Shown: in pieces, positions 47,701 through 59,082 of the stretch
Numbering within the stretch: the stretch's first letter is position 1
Layout of the letters: each line of letters starts with the position of its first letter
Source of the DNA: Phytophthora colocasiae
Lineage: Eukaryota > Oomycota > Peronosporomycetes > Peronosporales > Peronosporaceae
DNA: 64,000 nucleotides
Assembly: GCA_018806915.1 (NCBI GenBank)
Contig: JAGKQI010000090.1
Span: 930,001-994,000 of the forward strand
Direction: 5' to 3'
Made by a program: the position numbers and the translations under genes
Notes under the pieces: generated by a model
What the model was told of the DNA's origin: nothing
Databases searched by the model: none
What the model saw: only the letters and a program-made list of their open reading frames with translations

Positions 47701-48050
47701 TGTGTCTCTTTCCACGAGTGAAGCCGAGTACATTGCGCTCAGTCTGGCAATCCAAGAAGGCAAATGGGTGCACAAGCTTCTGTGTGAGATCCTCGACGCT
47801 GCAGGCGAAGACATCCCGGATCTGAAGATTTTCGAAGACAATCAGTCGTGCATCAAGATGACGAAGAACCCTGTGAACCATGGCCGCGCGAAGCACATCG
47901 ACATCAAGTACCACCACATCCGTGATGAAGTCAAGCGCGGTGAAGTGATCGTCGAGTACTGCGAGACTAGCCGACATCTTGACCAAGGGACTCGGCGGAC
48001 CTCGTCACAAGGACTTAACGACGGCTCTTGGCGTTCAAGCGTGTTCGCAT
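44790..48050 (+). pseudogene. Copia pol: protease, integrase, RT, RNase H
   Basis: Protease [13 protein letters not shown] (about 44926). Integrase HHCC (DLHARMGHAPND, GCRGCQQGK), DD35E (FDLCGPMEK, VRHDGAKEF, NATAERANRTIV). RT NQRAVGTKWVFKIKRK and LVYVDDVLVTG (about 47095-47127). RNase H GYSDADWAGDHSDRKSTSGY, STSEAEYIALS and AKHIDIKYHHIRD. Lesions: TAG at 45794-45796 (from CAG by position), TAA at 46553-46555, and a frameshift near 47965, after which ADILTKGLGGPRH continues in another frame. Confidence 0.85.
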
Positions 48051-48051
48051 T

Positions 48052-48059
48052 GAGAGGGG
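48052..48059 (+). promoter_or_regulatory. Copia polypurine tract
   Basis: GAGAGGGG, one base before the 3' LTR start. It is the expected primer site for plus-strand DNA. Confidence 0.7.
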
Positions 48060-48060
48060 C

Positions 48061-48342
48061 TGTTGCAGGTGATCCAATACGATCCCGCGATGATTACGGT
48101 AAGATGTTTACGCCACCGATGATTAGACGAGTAGGATGATTGGACGAGTACAGAGTGTTGGTGATTGGATGCACCAAATGATTGGATGCAGGCTAGGTAG
48201 AGAAGACAGTGTAAGCTCGTATCAATCAATCACTTCTGAATTTCCATTCTACCCCTTAAGTGACTTCCCTCGCCTCGGCCTCCTCGCCTCAAGCTTCGGC
48301 AGTCCTCCCCTCGCAAGACAACCTCTGTGACGACCTTCTTCA
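48061..48342 (+). repeat. Copia 3' LTR
   Basis: Identical in length to the 5' LTR and followed by CACCG. Confidence 0.92.
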
Positions 48343-48531
48343 CACCGCTCCACTTGATCTTCCCGCCGGTGTCTCTGTGGCCTGTTCCCCGGCGGGACCC
48401 ATCGTACCTTTGTCTGATTCGACTCAGATCTGGGAATCACAGCCCCCCCCCCCTTGTCGCTTGTTCCGGCTCTCTTCGGGTTCGTGGCTGATATCGCCTC
48501 TCCGGGAAAAATTCTCGTTCGCTTCACCACA

Positions 48532-49817
48532 GAGTGGGCCCCCCGATAATCCGTGATCTAGCTGTGTGTAGTTTCACCTTGTGTACCCGTCGGTAGGCGG
48601 GTTACGCTCTTCCAGGTGACTTCTGAAGGTGTCTTGTAGGTCGGAAGAAAGTCTTGCGTGACGCAGGGGTTGAGGTAGCGTGGAAGTTCTTCACTCCACC
48701 TCGGGGTACTTGATCCCGGTCGTAGGCGAGTTCTCGAGCCTTGATCCGGGTGCCTGGTACTTGATCCAGGCCTTCCAATAGTCCAGTGTTCGGGATTCAG
48801 TCCCTTCCTTTCCGTTGTTTTCCGCTTCCGATAGCGGGAGTCTTGAGGGGGCGAGATTCGACCGGATCGTTGGGCCAAACAACCAATTCCTTCCGATCTG
48901 ATGTATGCACTTAAAGGATAGTTCGCTAGATAGGGCAAAGCTAGCCAATATATTATCCAGACTTAACCGCTGTACTAGATCACGTATCCTTACCTTCCTG
49001 ACGCTTGTAGGGCCAATGTAGTTCCCGGTTCCAGGCGTAGCGAAGACACTTGAGTGGTTCAGGGCAAATTCGAGTCTGTTTATGGTTATTCCTATACCTA
49101 CTATGGTTGTTCCTATACCTACTGATCCCATCCTGATTTACTATCCTACGATCACATGACACTGGCTACATAGCTGCTCCCTAGCTCGGCTCCGCTAACC
49201 CTGATCGTGAGCCGATTTCGTACTTAACCGAAGCTTGATCTCGTACTTAACCGAAGCGTACTTAACCGAAACTTGATCTCGCACTTAATCGGGACTTGAT
49301 CACCGCCTGATCCCGGGACTTGATCACCGCCTGATCCCGCTTGGTCGTCGTTCAGAGAATCCGGATCAGGCCATCAGAAGAGTCTGCGTCGCGCCTGGGG
49401 CTGAACTTGATCCGGAGCTGATCTCGTACTTAAACGGGAGAGGATCACTGCGTGATCCCGCTTCGTCGCCACCCGGGGAATCAGGATCATGTGGTTAGGA
49501 GACTCCGGGGCGCCGGGGTAAATCGTGAGCCAAGATCGTGCTTACTTGGGACCCCACCATTGCCGATCGCGCAAGGGCATCCTTGGTCTCCCTATTCTTC
49601 CTTCCGGTAGAACTCGGATCACCAACGAACACCGCCCCTCCTGACCTTCCGCAGGTGTCCCTGCCGCCTGTTCCCTGCGGGACCCATCGTGCCTTTGCCT
49701 GATTCGACTCAGATCTGGGGATCACAGGTCCACACCCCCCTGTCGCTTGTTCCGGCTCTCTTCGGGTTCGTGGCTGATATCGCCTCTCCGGGAAAAATTC
49801 TCGTTCGCTTCACCACA
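48532..49817 (-). repeat. Element B 3' LTR, main part
   Basis: Resumes the LTR at the position where the stub 30005-30083 stops, and ends CACCACA at 49817. It is more diverged from A's LTRs (for example 49515-49720) than those are from each other. A purine-rich tract (GGGGGCGGA in element orientation) adjoins it at 49818-49826. Confidence 0.75.
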
Positions 49818-49920
49818 TCCGCCCCCAGCACGGAAATTGGGCTGCCGCAGCTTACTTCGGGCTTATTTTCACATTTGCCACCTGGGATACAAGCTGCTCG
49901 AACACCACCACTCTTCCACG

Positions 49921-51104
49921 ATGTCCGATCCGCCTCCTTCGCCCCCTTTGACGCCGAGAACTCCTTCGAGCGAGCACTTGATCCGATCGGCTCAATCCAC
50001 CGCCTCACGCTTCTCAACTCCTGAGGTAAACCCTGAGCTAGTCACCTTGCAAGCGAGGCTGGCCCATAGCCAACGGGTGCGCGAGACGTTGGGTCGCGAT
50101 CGGGACCACCTGGATGACACGTTCGCCGGTTGCGGTCCGACATGGAGGATATGGAGCGTTTCCGGGACGACCAGGCGGAGGAGATCTTGCGGCTGAACGC
50201 CGAAATCGCTCGTCTGCGGTCGGGAACCGGAGATATTATCGGTGGGGACGCGATCGCCGCCTTGCAAGATCAGCGGGCTCAATACGACGCCGAACGGCGG
50301 GAGGCGAATGGCCTGGATCCAGACGCGGTTAGACTCTGCGCTTGAGGTTCTCGACTTCCGGTTGGCCGAACTTCGCGTAGCAGGAGAGACGGAGATTGAA
50401 CTCCGGGATGAGCTTCAGGATCGCGAACGGGAGCTCGCCGCCGTGCGCCATGACTTGACTCTCACGCAGCGTAGCCTTGATTGCTGGCAGAGGAACGATC
50501 CCTCCCAAGGTCTACAAGCGGCCGAGGCCACGCCTGCTGATCAGACTCGCCCTTCGGTAGAGGAAGCTCGGTTGAGGTTGGAGTTAACGCGGACCCAAGC
50601 GGAATTGCTCGTCGCTCGAGCTGAGGTCGCGTATCTGGAGCGCGAGGCGGAGGATCACCAGGCTGAGCTGGCTCGGGCACACCTCGCCCTGGAGGACGTA
50701 TCCGTACCGGATTCTCGCGCTCCGCCTTTGGATACGACCGCCGACTCCGCCGCTATATCCAGTCTGGAGCAAGATCTGGCGGACGCCTTGGGGAATCTGG
50801 AGATAATCCAACACGAACGGGATCAGCTCTCCGTCCAGCATCGTGCCGCAATTGTCGAGCGAGATCAGGCCGTCGCGGACCTGGACCAGGCCCGCCTCGA
50901 CCGGGACCAGGCGATGCAGGATCTCGATCGAGTCACGGTGGATCGGGATCGGATCCAGGTCGACCTGGACGGCGCCACCCAAGATCGCCTATCGGCCCTC
51001 GCGGACCTTGACGTGGCCCGTTCCGCCCGGGACGCGGCGACACAGGAACTCAACCAACTCCAACAGCAAAACACAGAGCTCCGACAGGCTCATCAGGAGC
51101 TGGA
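49921..51104 (+). pseudogene. Element B antisense ORF, N-terminal and coiled-coil half
   Basis: Collinear with 31554-32744 of element A: MSDPPPSPPLTPRTPSSEH start, then the same heptad-rich region. Two frame changes, one base missing near 50120 and a deletion near 50305, break it. The frame that A lost near 32432 is intact here. The second half of the ORF is not downstream; it lies inverted at 53316 to about 51720 (minus). Confidence 0.75.
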
Positions 51105-51351
51105 GGAGAGTTGGGTCCCAGATCTAGATGCCGATGAGTATGAGGTCGAACGGATCTCGGACATGCGAAGTGGGAAACGAACTCGCTACGGCAGGATCTA
51201 TCGTGAATTCCTGGTGCACTGGGTAGGTTACGATGAGCCGACTTGGGTCGACGAAGCTGATCTTAACTGTGGAGCCATATTGAGCGCGTTCCTACGTGAT
51301 CATGCTAACCGGAATCGATTTGGCGTGATGCAGTCGCACGAAGAAGTGTAG
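50308..51351 (+). CDS. Fusion ORF: antisense-ORF coiled coil joined to the pol chromodomain, 347 codons
   Basis: Open from an internal ATG (MAWIQTRLDSALEVL). The coiled coil runs to TELRQAHQELE and passes in frame into ESWVPDLDADEYEVERI and the chromodomain REFLVHWVGYDEPTWVDE, ending at the normal pol stop. The join at about 51104 is the left breakpoint of the 2.2-kb inversion. Whether it is expressed is unknown. A coiled coil plus chromodomain could in principle bind chromatin and self-associate; that is speculation. Confidence 0.6.
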   Translation: MAWIQTRLDSALEVLDFRLAELRVAGETEIELRDELQDRERELAAVRHDLTLTQRSLDCWQRNDPSQGLQAAEATPADQTRPSVEEARLRLELTRTQAELLVARAEVAYLEREAEDHQAELARAHLALEDVSVPDSRAPPLDTTADSAAISSLEQDLADALGNLEIIQHERDQLSVQHRAAIVERDQAVADLDQARLDRDQAMQDLDRVTVDRDRIQVDLDGATQDRLSALADLDVARSARDAATQELNQLQQQNTELRQAHQELEESWVPDLDADEYEVERISDMRSGKRTRYGRIYREFLVHWVGYDEPTWVDEADLNCGAILSAFLRDHANRNRFGVMQSHEEV

Positions 51352-53316
51352 GAGGGGTCAAGCGAAGGTAACAGGGTTGCCTCGCCGTGATCGATGGAGC
51401 TGATGTGGAGGAGAATCCAGATCAGAGCGAGAGTTTATATTTGTGTATATGCATGTGAGCAGGGAATTTGACGTTGGAAAAATGGTGATCCGGAATGTCG
51501 AGATGGAGATGAAAGGGGATCACGTTCCCAAAATGATGGAGTACGATGGGAACGACGGTGGGAATGGAGATTACGAGAATCACGAAGGGAGATTACGAGA
51601 ATCACGAATGGAGATTATGAGAGTTACGAATGGAGATGGGAGAACGCAGAACGGCCCTAGGTGGGGTTCCGAATCCGAACTCGGGGAGAAGCCCCGAGCC
51701 TTGCTGCAGGTGATCGAGGTTAGCACGACTTACGGAGAAGCGGCCCCAGCGGGAGGAGGATTGAACTTGCCGATAAGGCGGGGGATCCTGGTAGCAGGGT
51801 GGTTGACCGGGTCTTACCGATACTGGTTACGCCACGGATCCGCCTCGTCACACTCCTCCAGAGCCTCGATCAGGTTCGCCGGCTCTGGGACGTTCGCGTT
51901 GGGATCCGCCCGGTTGGCACGCCGAGAGACCACGCCGGGATACCAACGAACCGCATCCACTGCTGGAATGGGAGGTGAAGGAAGAACGGATCCAACAGGA
52001 TGTCGAGATCAAACCACTGGTCGCGCATTATGGCGGGGAAAGAGGCAAGGAATTGGCGCCAAGCAGACCCAGCCCGACTCCGCCTGGCCTTGCGAGCGAC
52101 GTAATACCGCTGCAGTTCGAGATCCGCATCTTGCATGGCAGAGGTGATCTCGAGGTTATGGGTGGACTCCCAAAACGCCTGACGGCGCCGTTCCTCCAGA
52201 ACGCGATAGGTGGCGGTCACGGCCGCGAGGTGTGTTCCCTCCCTCTCATGTAAATCGAGGTCGAACGTGAGGGGACCCGGGTTCGCGAAGTCGTTCCACG
52301 GCTCCCGAGCCAGCAGATCGAGTACGTTCACACCCGTGATCAACTCGTTGAGATAGCCGGTGCCGGGGGTCGGCGCGAGTCCAGCCTGCACCCGAGAGGG
52401 GAACAGCCAACCCGAAGGGATCAACAACCGTTTGCCCAAGGAGCTGGCAATCAGGCCCACGATCGAATACTGCCCGATCACCTGCGGATTCCACGGTTCG
52501 ATGTCCGCGGCCGCGAAGGTACGCTGTCGATCGTACCCTGGGATGAAAGAGGCGACCGGGAACAGTGGTGACGGCGGTGACGGGGAACCCGGAGGTGATC
52601 CGGGAGACGGTGGGCCCGATCCATCCGGAGATGGGCTTGAGCCGTCCGGAGACCCCGATCCACGAGCGCCAGAGGATCCGCCTCTCGGAACCTGACCGGA
52701 CTCGCGCCGGTGCGTCGAGATAGATCGTTGGCGACTCATGCTTAGAACATCGTCCTCCTCGGAGTCTTCCGCCTCATTGGAATGTTCTGATTCAGCCTCA
52801 GGACTAGCTCCATTGCTGGGTTCTGGACTCTCGTCCTCTTCGGACGGCGATGAGAATGGGTGCTCGGGATCGTAGTCGGAGTCTTCCTCTTCCTCGTCCT
52901 GCGAATCACCATCGGCGGGGAGCGATCCAGGCTGATCCGTCGGCGCCGGGGTCGGATCAGGGACTGGAGTATCGGTCTCCTCCCATCCAGCCTGCCCAGA
53001 AGCTTGATCCGCCAACAGATCCAACGGGCTCGCCGTTGATCCTGCTGAGGTCGGAACCGCCGTTGGTGGGACAAGCTGGGTTGACCCGGGGGCTTCGGTA
53101 GCAGCAGTTCCGAGATCACGGGGGGGGGGGGGGGGGGCCGGGGAGCACCGAGCTGGACGCTTGCGCGAGGAAGGAGGAACGGCGGGGGAAGCGGAGGTGC
53201 TTCGAGATCTTTTGGTGGCACGAGCCGCCCGTCGATCCGCGATCCACGAGGACAACCGAGCAGAGGAATCGTCGGCGTGATGCAGCTGTTGTTCGGCTTC
53301 TGCATAATCGGCGTCC
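51104..53316 (-). other. 2.2-kb inverted segment of element B
   Basis: Corresponds to A 32745-34946 in reverse. It contains the chromodomain (now plus), the intergenic gap and the C-terminal half of the antisense ORF (now minus, same strand as pol). An 18-G run at 53120-53137 lies inside it. Confidence 0.85.
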
Positions 53317-53789
53317 AGGAGGATCTCATCGAAATCGAGCCGATCTACTTCATCCACCGTCAACTCGATCCGCGGTCGATCCGGAAAATCCCGTACCAGC
53401 TTTAGCTTAGAAACGTGGACCACTGGGAAGATATGGTAATCAGATCCCGCGATCTCCAGCTTGATCGTGAATTTTTTGATATTCTCTGCAACGCGGACCG
53501 GGCCGTGCCAAAGGTGAGCGAGTTTACGCGCATATCCTTCCTTCACACGATCTAGATACAGCCAGACTCGTGATCCAGCTTCGATCTGATGCGAATCGAC
53601 ATCCTCATTGTGCCGATCGGCCCGGTCCGCGATCGCTTCTCGTAACTTAGCGTTGACCTGTTCTCGTGATTGCTGGTAGTACCTCTGAACCCGATATCTC
53701 CATCGTCTTGGATCGCGATCGTGGCGTCTGGTCGACCCAATCGGAATCGTTGCTTCCAACGTCGATCTCGGATCCCATCCGTGTACCAA
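51870..53789 (-). CDS. Reciprocal fusion ORF: integrase C-terminus joined to the antisense-ORF C-terminal half, 639 codons
   Basis: Read on the minus strand it begins inside integrase (MVHGWDPRSTLEATI) and continues through the IN C-terminal region to VDRLDFDEILL. At the right breakpoint (about 53316) it passes in frame into DADYAEAEQQLHHADD of the antisense protein, then the Ser/Pro/acidic linker and QAFWESTH. One missing C (about 51975) changes the last residues and closes the frame early. A product of chance rearrangement, but long and open. Confidence 0.6.
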   Translation of the reverse strand: MVHGWDPRSTLEATIPIGSTRRHDRDPRRWRYRVQRYYQQSREQVNAKLREAIADRADRHNEDVDSHQIEAGSRVWLYLDRVKEGYARKLAHLWHGPVRVAENIKKFTIKLEIAGSDYHIFPVVHVSKLKLVRDFPDRPRIELTVDEVDRLDFDEILLDADYAEAEQQLHHADDSSARLSSWIADRRAARATKRSRSTSASPAVPPSSRKRPARCSPAPPPPPRDLGTAATEAPGSTQLVPPTAVPTSAGSTASPLDLLADQASGQAGWEETDTPVPDPTPAPTDQPGSLPADGDSQDEEEEDSDYDPEHPFSSPSEEDESPEPSNGASPEAESEHSNEAEDSEEDDVLSMSRQRSISTHRRESGQVPRGGSSGARGSGSPDGSSPSPDGSGPPSPGSPPGSPSPPSPLFPVASFIPGYDRQRTFAAADIEPWNPQVIGQYSIVGLIASSLGKRLLIPSGWLFPSRVQAGLAPTPGTGYLNELITGVNVLDLLAREPWNDFANPGPLTFDLDLHEREGTHLAAVTATYRVLEERRRQAFWESTHNLEITSAMQDADLELQRYYVARKARRSRAGSAWRQFLASFPAIMRDQWFDLDILLDPFFLHLPFQQWMRFVGIPAWSLGVPTGRIPTRTSQSRRT

Positions 53790-56700
53790 ATAGTGAGGGG
53801 TATCTCCCCGAACCCGATCGTGAGCCGTGTTAATAGCGAACGTCAGTCTCTCCGCATATTCATCCTAGTCCTTCTGATTGAGATCTTGAACATACATCTT
53901 GATCGCCCTAGTCGCCGTTTGCACCATCCGTTCTGCGGTCCCATTGGCTTGTGGCCGGTAGGCCATCGTCGCCCGTTGTCGCTGCCCCAGGATCTTATTG
54001 AACGATCTGAAGAAGTCGGACATGAAACCCGGTTCTCGATCGTGCCTGATCATCTCGCTAGCACCAAATCTGCGGAACACGCATTCTTCATAGGATTCTG
54101 CGACGGTCTGGGCTGATCGGGAGGAACTGGCCTTCGCGATCACATATCCCGTGAACAGATCTACCCAGATCAGTAGTTCGGTGTTGCCTTTGTTAGATCT
54201 GGGTAGGGAGGGTATGTGATCCATCGCTATGATCTGGAATGGGTATGTCGCTCGCAGATTTCCCGGCGACTCGCCCCGGATCGTGGGCCTCCCTTTTCCA
54301 GTCTCGCAGTCCACACATTCGCCTACGTATCGCTGCACGCTCCGATATAATCCCCTCCAGTGGAAATGATCTCGGATCCGCTGATAAGTGCGTCCGATCC
54401 CCTGATGTCCCCCTTCCAGAGTCGTATGGTAGTGGTGGAGAACATCCTGCTGTAGCGTTTCTGGAACTACGAGTCTCATCAGGCGGTCGCGATCACCATG
54501 ATCTCCGGCCCTGGTGGGCAGTAAAACAGCAGATCCTGTTCATCTACCTCGTACTCGGAGGCGATCTTGGCGTAGGATCCAGATTCGGCTCGAGTAAGAT
54601 CCGCTATCTGCCCAGCCAGGTACTTCTTTAGTCCGGCGATCCAGACCTCCTCGTCCTGGGCTCGCCTGATCCGATCAACCCGCATCTCCCGGATCAGTTC
54701 CTCTCGCAGGACAGCGGCACCAGGTCGCGCTCGGGCTGCACGCGTGGCTTCTGCCGGTACTTTCACAGTTCGATCTTCAACTCGAGGATCAACACCTCAT
54801 TGAGCCGATTCAGGGTGATCAGACCGCACCGATCTGCCTCATCGTGGACCTCGATCCCGCTTCACTCGCTGCAGCGCGGCACTCGCCAAGCTATCTGCAC
54901 TCCATTCCAGTCTCTCTTCGCATGGACAAGTTCATGATCTCCCCATTTCCGCAAGTGATCCAGCACCTTCTGTTTCAGTAACGTCAATCCTGGCGCCTTA
55001 CAGTCGATCTCGCCCCGGACTTGTCGGATCACCAGGTTCGAATCGCCACAAACGATCAAACGGCGGCGTTCTAAGTGTGTGATCATGCTAAGACCCAGTA
55101 AGAGTCCACGGTATTCCGCTTCATTGACAGTAAGGCTCTCCGCATAGTCTGATCTAGCCTTGATCACTTTCCACTCTGGCAAACTCCACACGATCGCGCT
55201 GAAAGCGTCTCCTCCTCGTTTCACGCGTGCCGATCCGTCGAAACATATAACCCACAGCTCCTCATCTGTGTCTACGGTAGGGATCGGCATCTGGATTCGA
55301 CGTTTTGGATTTCCTTTCGAGGCGCGATCGCGATCAGGAGCTTCATCAATCTCCGATCTGGGCGTTATACTAGCTGCGATCGCCCCAGTATTTCGTCCTC
55401 TCCTTCGCCTGCTTCGTGATCTCGAGCGTCCATGCGGATAGAATTGCAGACCATTGTCCTAGGCGCCCTTGGAGGCCGGCAGACTTGAACAGCCAGGCAA
55501 GCGTGGAGTGTCGGGTTAGGACCTCGATCCGACGTCCCACCAACAAGGTGTAGTGTAGATCCAAGATCCGAAGTAGAGCCAACACCTCCTTTTCGGCAAC
55601 ATTATAATTCAGCTCGTTCGTCTTCAAGGTTCGACTGGCAAACGCAACCGGGTGGTAGATCTGGTCGTGTTCCTGCATCAGTGCGGCGGAAATCGCCCAG
55701 TCACTAGCATACACAATCACCACGGGCAATTTCGCCATGTTGAAGTGACGGAGGATCGGGGTCGACGCGATCTTGGCTTTCAAGGCTGTAAACGCTCTAT
55801 ATGCCCTACCCCACCTCTCGTCGCCAGTTTTGGGCCAGATTGGCTTCGATCTCGCTTGAACAGAGGAAGGCATCGCCCCAAGTCGGGATCCGGTGTACTA
55901 TCCTTTTGAGTCGAGGTGTCTGGTGATCCATCCTGATTCGACTTAAGCGCAACGAGATCTCGAGTGATCGGGTCCGTGCTATCCATGATCTTTCGTAGAT
56001 CTGGTCGCTTCTTCAGTTCTGCGAACTCCACCTCACGTAATTCATATAGGACCGATGCATAGATCGCATAATCCTCGATGAACCGACTATAGTAATTCAA
56101 ACTTCCAAGGAACGATTGCATGGATCAGGAGTGATCCAGGAATGGTAGATCCGTCAGAGACTTCAGGTCTTTCGGGTTTGCCTCCAATCCATCGATCGAC
56201 ACTTTGTGTCGAGATATTCCACCTTATCCATGCCCCAGAAGCTCTTTGCCACACTGATCGAGAGATTCCACTTATCACAGGCCTCAATAGGTCTTCCACC
56301 CGATCGCACATTTGATCCCATGATCAGTCGTGATCAAGATATCGTCGATGTATGATCGCCGTCGGAGAACCGACGGGCGACCAGGATCCTCAGGATCCTG
56401 ATTTAAACACATCTGCAGAGTCTTCGTGTTCCCTGACTGGGAGATCTTCAAAAATCCATATAGGGCGTTGTCCACAAGACGTTGATAGATTTGAGGGGCG
56501 TTCTTCAGCCCGAACGGCATGCGATTCCACTCGAAAAGGCCAAATGGAGTGATGAAAGCTGAGATCGCGCGAGCTCGATCGGTCATTGATACGACCCAGA
56601 ATCCACTCGCCATGTCTAATGAACAATACCACAGAACCTTGTCAAGATCTTCTAGCAGGTCATTGATCAGGGGCATCGGGTAGATCATCAGCCTTGTGAG

Positions 56701-57401
56701 ACCGTTCACCAACCGATAATCGATACATAGTCGGATGTCTACACCGTTCTTCTTGATGATCACCACGATCGAGATGCCCATGGCGAGGTCGATGGTCGGA
56801 TGATCTTGGCAGCTAGGAGTCCTTTGATAAGATCCGATACTTTCTCGCGGAACTGTGGCGCCACCTTTCGGACTCGTTGTGCGATCGGCTTTGCATCACC
56901 CACGTCGATATCGCATATAACACCCTTGGCCGCTGAAGGAAGTGCGTTTCCTTTCCGATGAGGAGATGTCGCTTCTCCCAAATAATCTGTCGGAGTTTCT
57001 CGACCTCCTCCGGGGTAGCCGATCCCGGATTTCCTACTTGCAGATCTTCGATCCTGACTTCTTCAGTGGTGGAGATCTGGATCTCTGGTACTACTGCGAG
57101 ATTATCGGCTAGATCTTCGGCTGAAAAATCGCCACTTTCGTGTAAGTGGGTCTGATCGGCGTTCTCGATCCCTTCAGGAGATGTCGGATCGGGTTCGTTC
57201 GTTGATGGATCAGGAAGTCTATCGTCCTTGGCCGTCAGGATCGGGGCAACCTCTATCGTGGGGCCAGCGTCAATGTTGGATTCATGTTTGATCTCGATTT
57301 TAAAATCTGGTTTTTCTGTTTTTACCTCGATCTCTTCTTCGCATGTCCGATCTGTCCGATCTGGGGCCTGATCTGGCAAGCTCTCATTCGTCTCAGTCTC
57401 A
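53317..57401 (-). pseudogene. Element B pol (multiply frameshifted)
   Basis: Collinear with A 34947 to about 39050. It retains the region before RT, RT with YIDDILI (about 56338-56355), both RNase H domains (VIVYASDWAISAALMQ, VICFDGSARVKRGG), and integrase HHCC and DD35E. At least eight small indels break it into 70-200-codon pieces. It shares with A the TAG (53865-53867) at the integrase Trp codon. Ends abruptly at 57401 where element C is inserted. Confidence 0.85.
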
Positions 57402-59082
57402 TGTCGCGAAGTCGGTGAAACTTTGATCGCGTAGCAGGGGGCGTATAGTGAACCCTAGTTATACGACTACTGAAAGGGTGTTTTCAGAGTCGTACAACGG
57501 TAGGTTGGCGTGTGGTACCTTGCGGTATCCTCGTGGGTTCGTTGTCTTCGGAAATATGACCCTCGCCGGAGTCTGAGAATGTGTTGTGAAGAGAAGTAGG
57601 GGTTCCCTTGGAGTCTGGTGTCGGTATTCAGGAAATCCTTCCAGGAGCGTTCGGGAGTCGGAATCTCTGCGAACCAAGATGGTTTCCAGGAAGTCGGCGG
57701 TCGAAAAGAGGTTAATATACCAGAGAAAGTCTGAAATCGGTGTCTGAATATCACAAATCCAGAACCGAAATACCTGACTTTCAGAGATAAACAACCAATA
57801 TTCAGAGTTCGAAAATATACAAATATATACAGCCGTTCTTATTCTTTCTAGGCCCTTGAACGGTGGGCTAACACTCCAGGTCAACTAGGGACTTACTACC
57901 AGACACCTGGTCTGTCTGGTATCCCTTTACGTTCGCGCACCACCCTCTAGTATAGAGGGAAAATATAGACCAATACAATCGACTATATAACAGTCTACCT
58001 TGCACTCTGAAAACGACTGTCTAGTTTCCAGAGCCTTGCCAAACGAACAATATGAAATGGGCTACCGCTAGAGACAAAACAAACGACCCAACTAGGATAT
58101 GGAATAGGCGGGTCCTTTCAGGTCTCTGCGTTACCTGATCTCCGCCTAAGGGGATTGACTAGGCGAGAGATCACACGGCAACAATCCTTGACGTGGCCTT
58201 GCAAACAGAAATACAATGACTTCTGGGTTACACGGCAAATTGAACTCTGTTTATCGTTTATCTTCCTCATAACTATCATATCTTTCTGGTATCTCTCTTC
58301 TTCTTGTCGTCTTTTGCGTCCTTTCAGCAGTCAGTCTTCATATGTCAGGTACACTTGGCTCTTGTATATATAAGATATCTTGACTTGATCTCAGTATGCA
58401 GTCTGTGCAGCCGATCTTGATGGGTTAACAGGTAGAGACGTCATTACGGGGGATGTGCAGGTCAGTAATCACTTAAATGTGTGACTTGAACTTGGGTTCA
58501 CTTGGTTTTAGTATGGTCTTGAATCTTCGGTGATTTCAGAGTCTGGTATCCGGGTTTTCAGAGTCTGATATCACTTAGTTTTCAGAGTCTTGGTCACTCA
58601 GAGTTAGATACCAGAGTTTTGAGTAAGAACCAGAGTACGGAGCACCAATGCTACAACGTACACGAAGATCTTGAAGGTTGCGCGGGTGCGCGGCGTCCGG
58701 CGCGCGATACTTGGTCTCTGTGGGTATATATTGTGAATCCTTGAACCATCCATCGTCGCGCTGGACGGTAACGGGATGAGGTCTCTCAGAGATACGTTCT
58801 TCTGAGAGACTTTCCGCCAGAACTTAGGCACTCATCGGCGGGGAAAGTCCGGTGACCAGACAGAGTGTAGTTGATCTTCAGAGTTGTGCACACTCTGAAG
58901 TACACTTCTGGTCCTTTGGGCCCCTTTACAGTCAGGCGAAGGTTTATCCACAATCTTCCACAGATGTCGCACGGGTGCGGCCGCGTCCCAAAGTCCCTTT
59001 CGCTTATAACCCATAGTATAAACAATCACATCGTAACGTAACGTCTGCCTGTCGCTCGAAAATCGGAAATAACATCATGTCA
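57402..59082 (-). repeat. Element C 3' LTR (limits inferred)
   Basis: The left limit is the break in B. The right limit is placed at ...CATGTCA because it is followed by ACCGCCCCTCCTGG, the complement of a purine tract, and gives TGAC...GACA-type ends. The word TTCAGAGT recurs at least six times (57484, 57800, 58538, 58556, 58578, 58876). The partner LTR is not in the window. Confidence 0.45.

Larger units (their letters stand above)
43778..48342 (+). mobile_element. Copia LTR retrotransposon, complete, 4.57 kb
   Basis: LTRs at 43778-44059 and 48061-48342, 282 bp each, with three visible differences. Five-base target duplication CACCG at 43773-43777 and 48343-48347. Order protease-integrase-RT-RNase H defines Ty1/Copia. 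The empty site is visible in A's other LTR (ACACCGCTCCACTTGATC near 31230). Low LTR divergence makes this one of the younger insertions, though pol has two stops and shifts. Confidence 0.93.
30084..48531 (-). mobile_element. Element A: Ty3/Gypsy with dual RNase H, chromodomain and antisense ORF
   Basis: About 13.9 kb once the Copia insertion is removed. LTR termini form an inverted repeat (TGTGGTGAAGCG...CGCTCCACCACA, read in element orientation). From right to left: 5' LTR, PBS, gag, pol (protease, RT, RNase H, second RNase H, integrase, chromodomain), a plus-strand antisense ORF, and 3' LTR. This copy is disabled by stops and shifts in gag and pol. Confidence 0.85.
42612..48531 (-). repeat. 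Element A 5' LTR, split by the Copia element
   Basis: LTR sequence occupies 42612-43777 and 48348-48531. Between them is the Copia insertion (43778-48342) with its duplicated CACCG. Spliced, it is about 1350 bp and matches the 3' LTR at 30084-31470. It has one copy of the 54-bp unit and an 11-C run at 48443-48453. Confidence 0.85.

Noticed and set aside
46628..47986. 452-codon ORF antisense to Copia RT/RNase H
   Set aside because: Complement of a well-conserved enzyme frame; no Copia family I know has a gene here and the composition is that of a mirror frame. Unlike the Gypsy antisense ORFs, it overlaps pol coding sequence.
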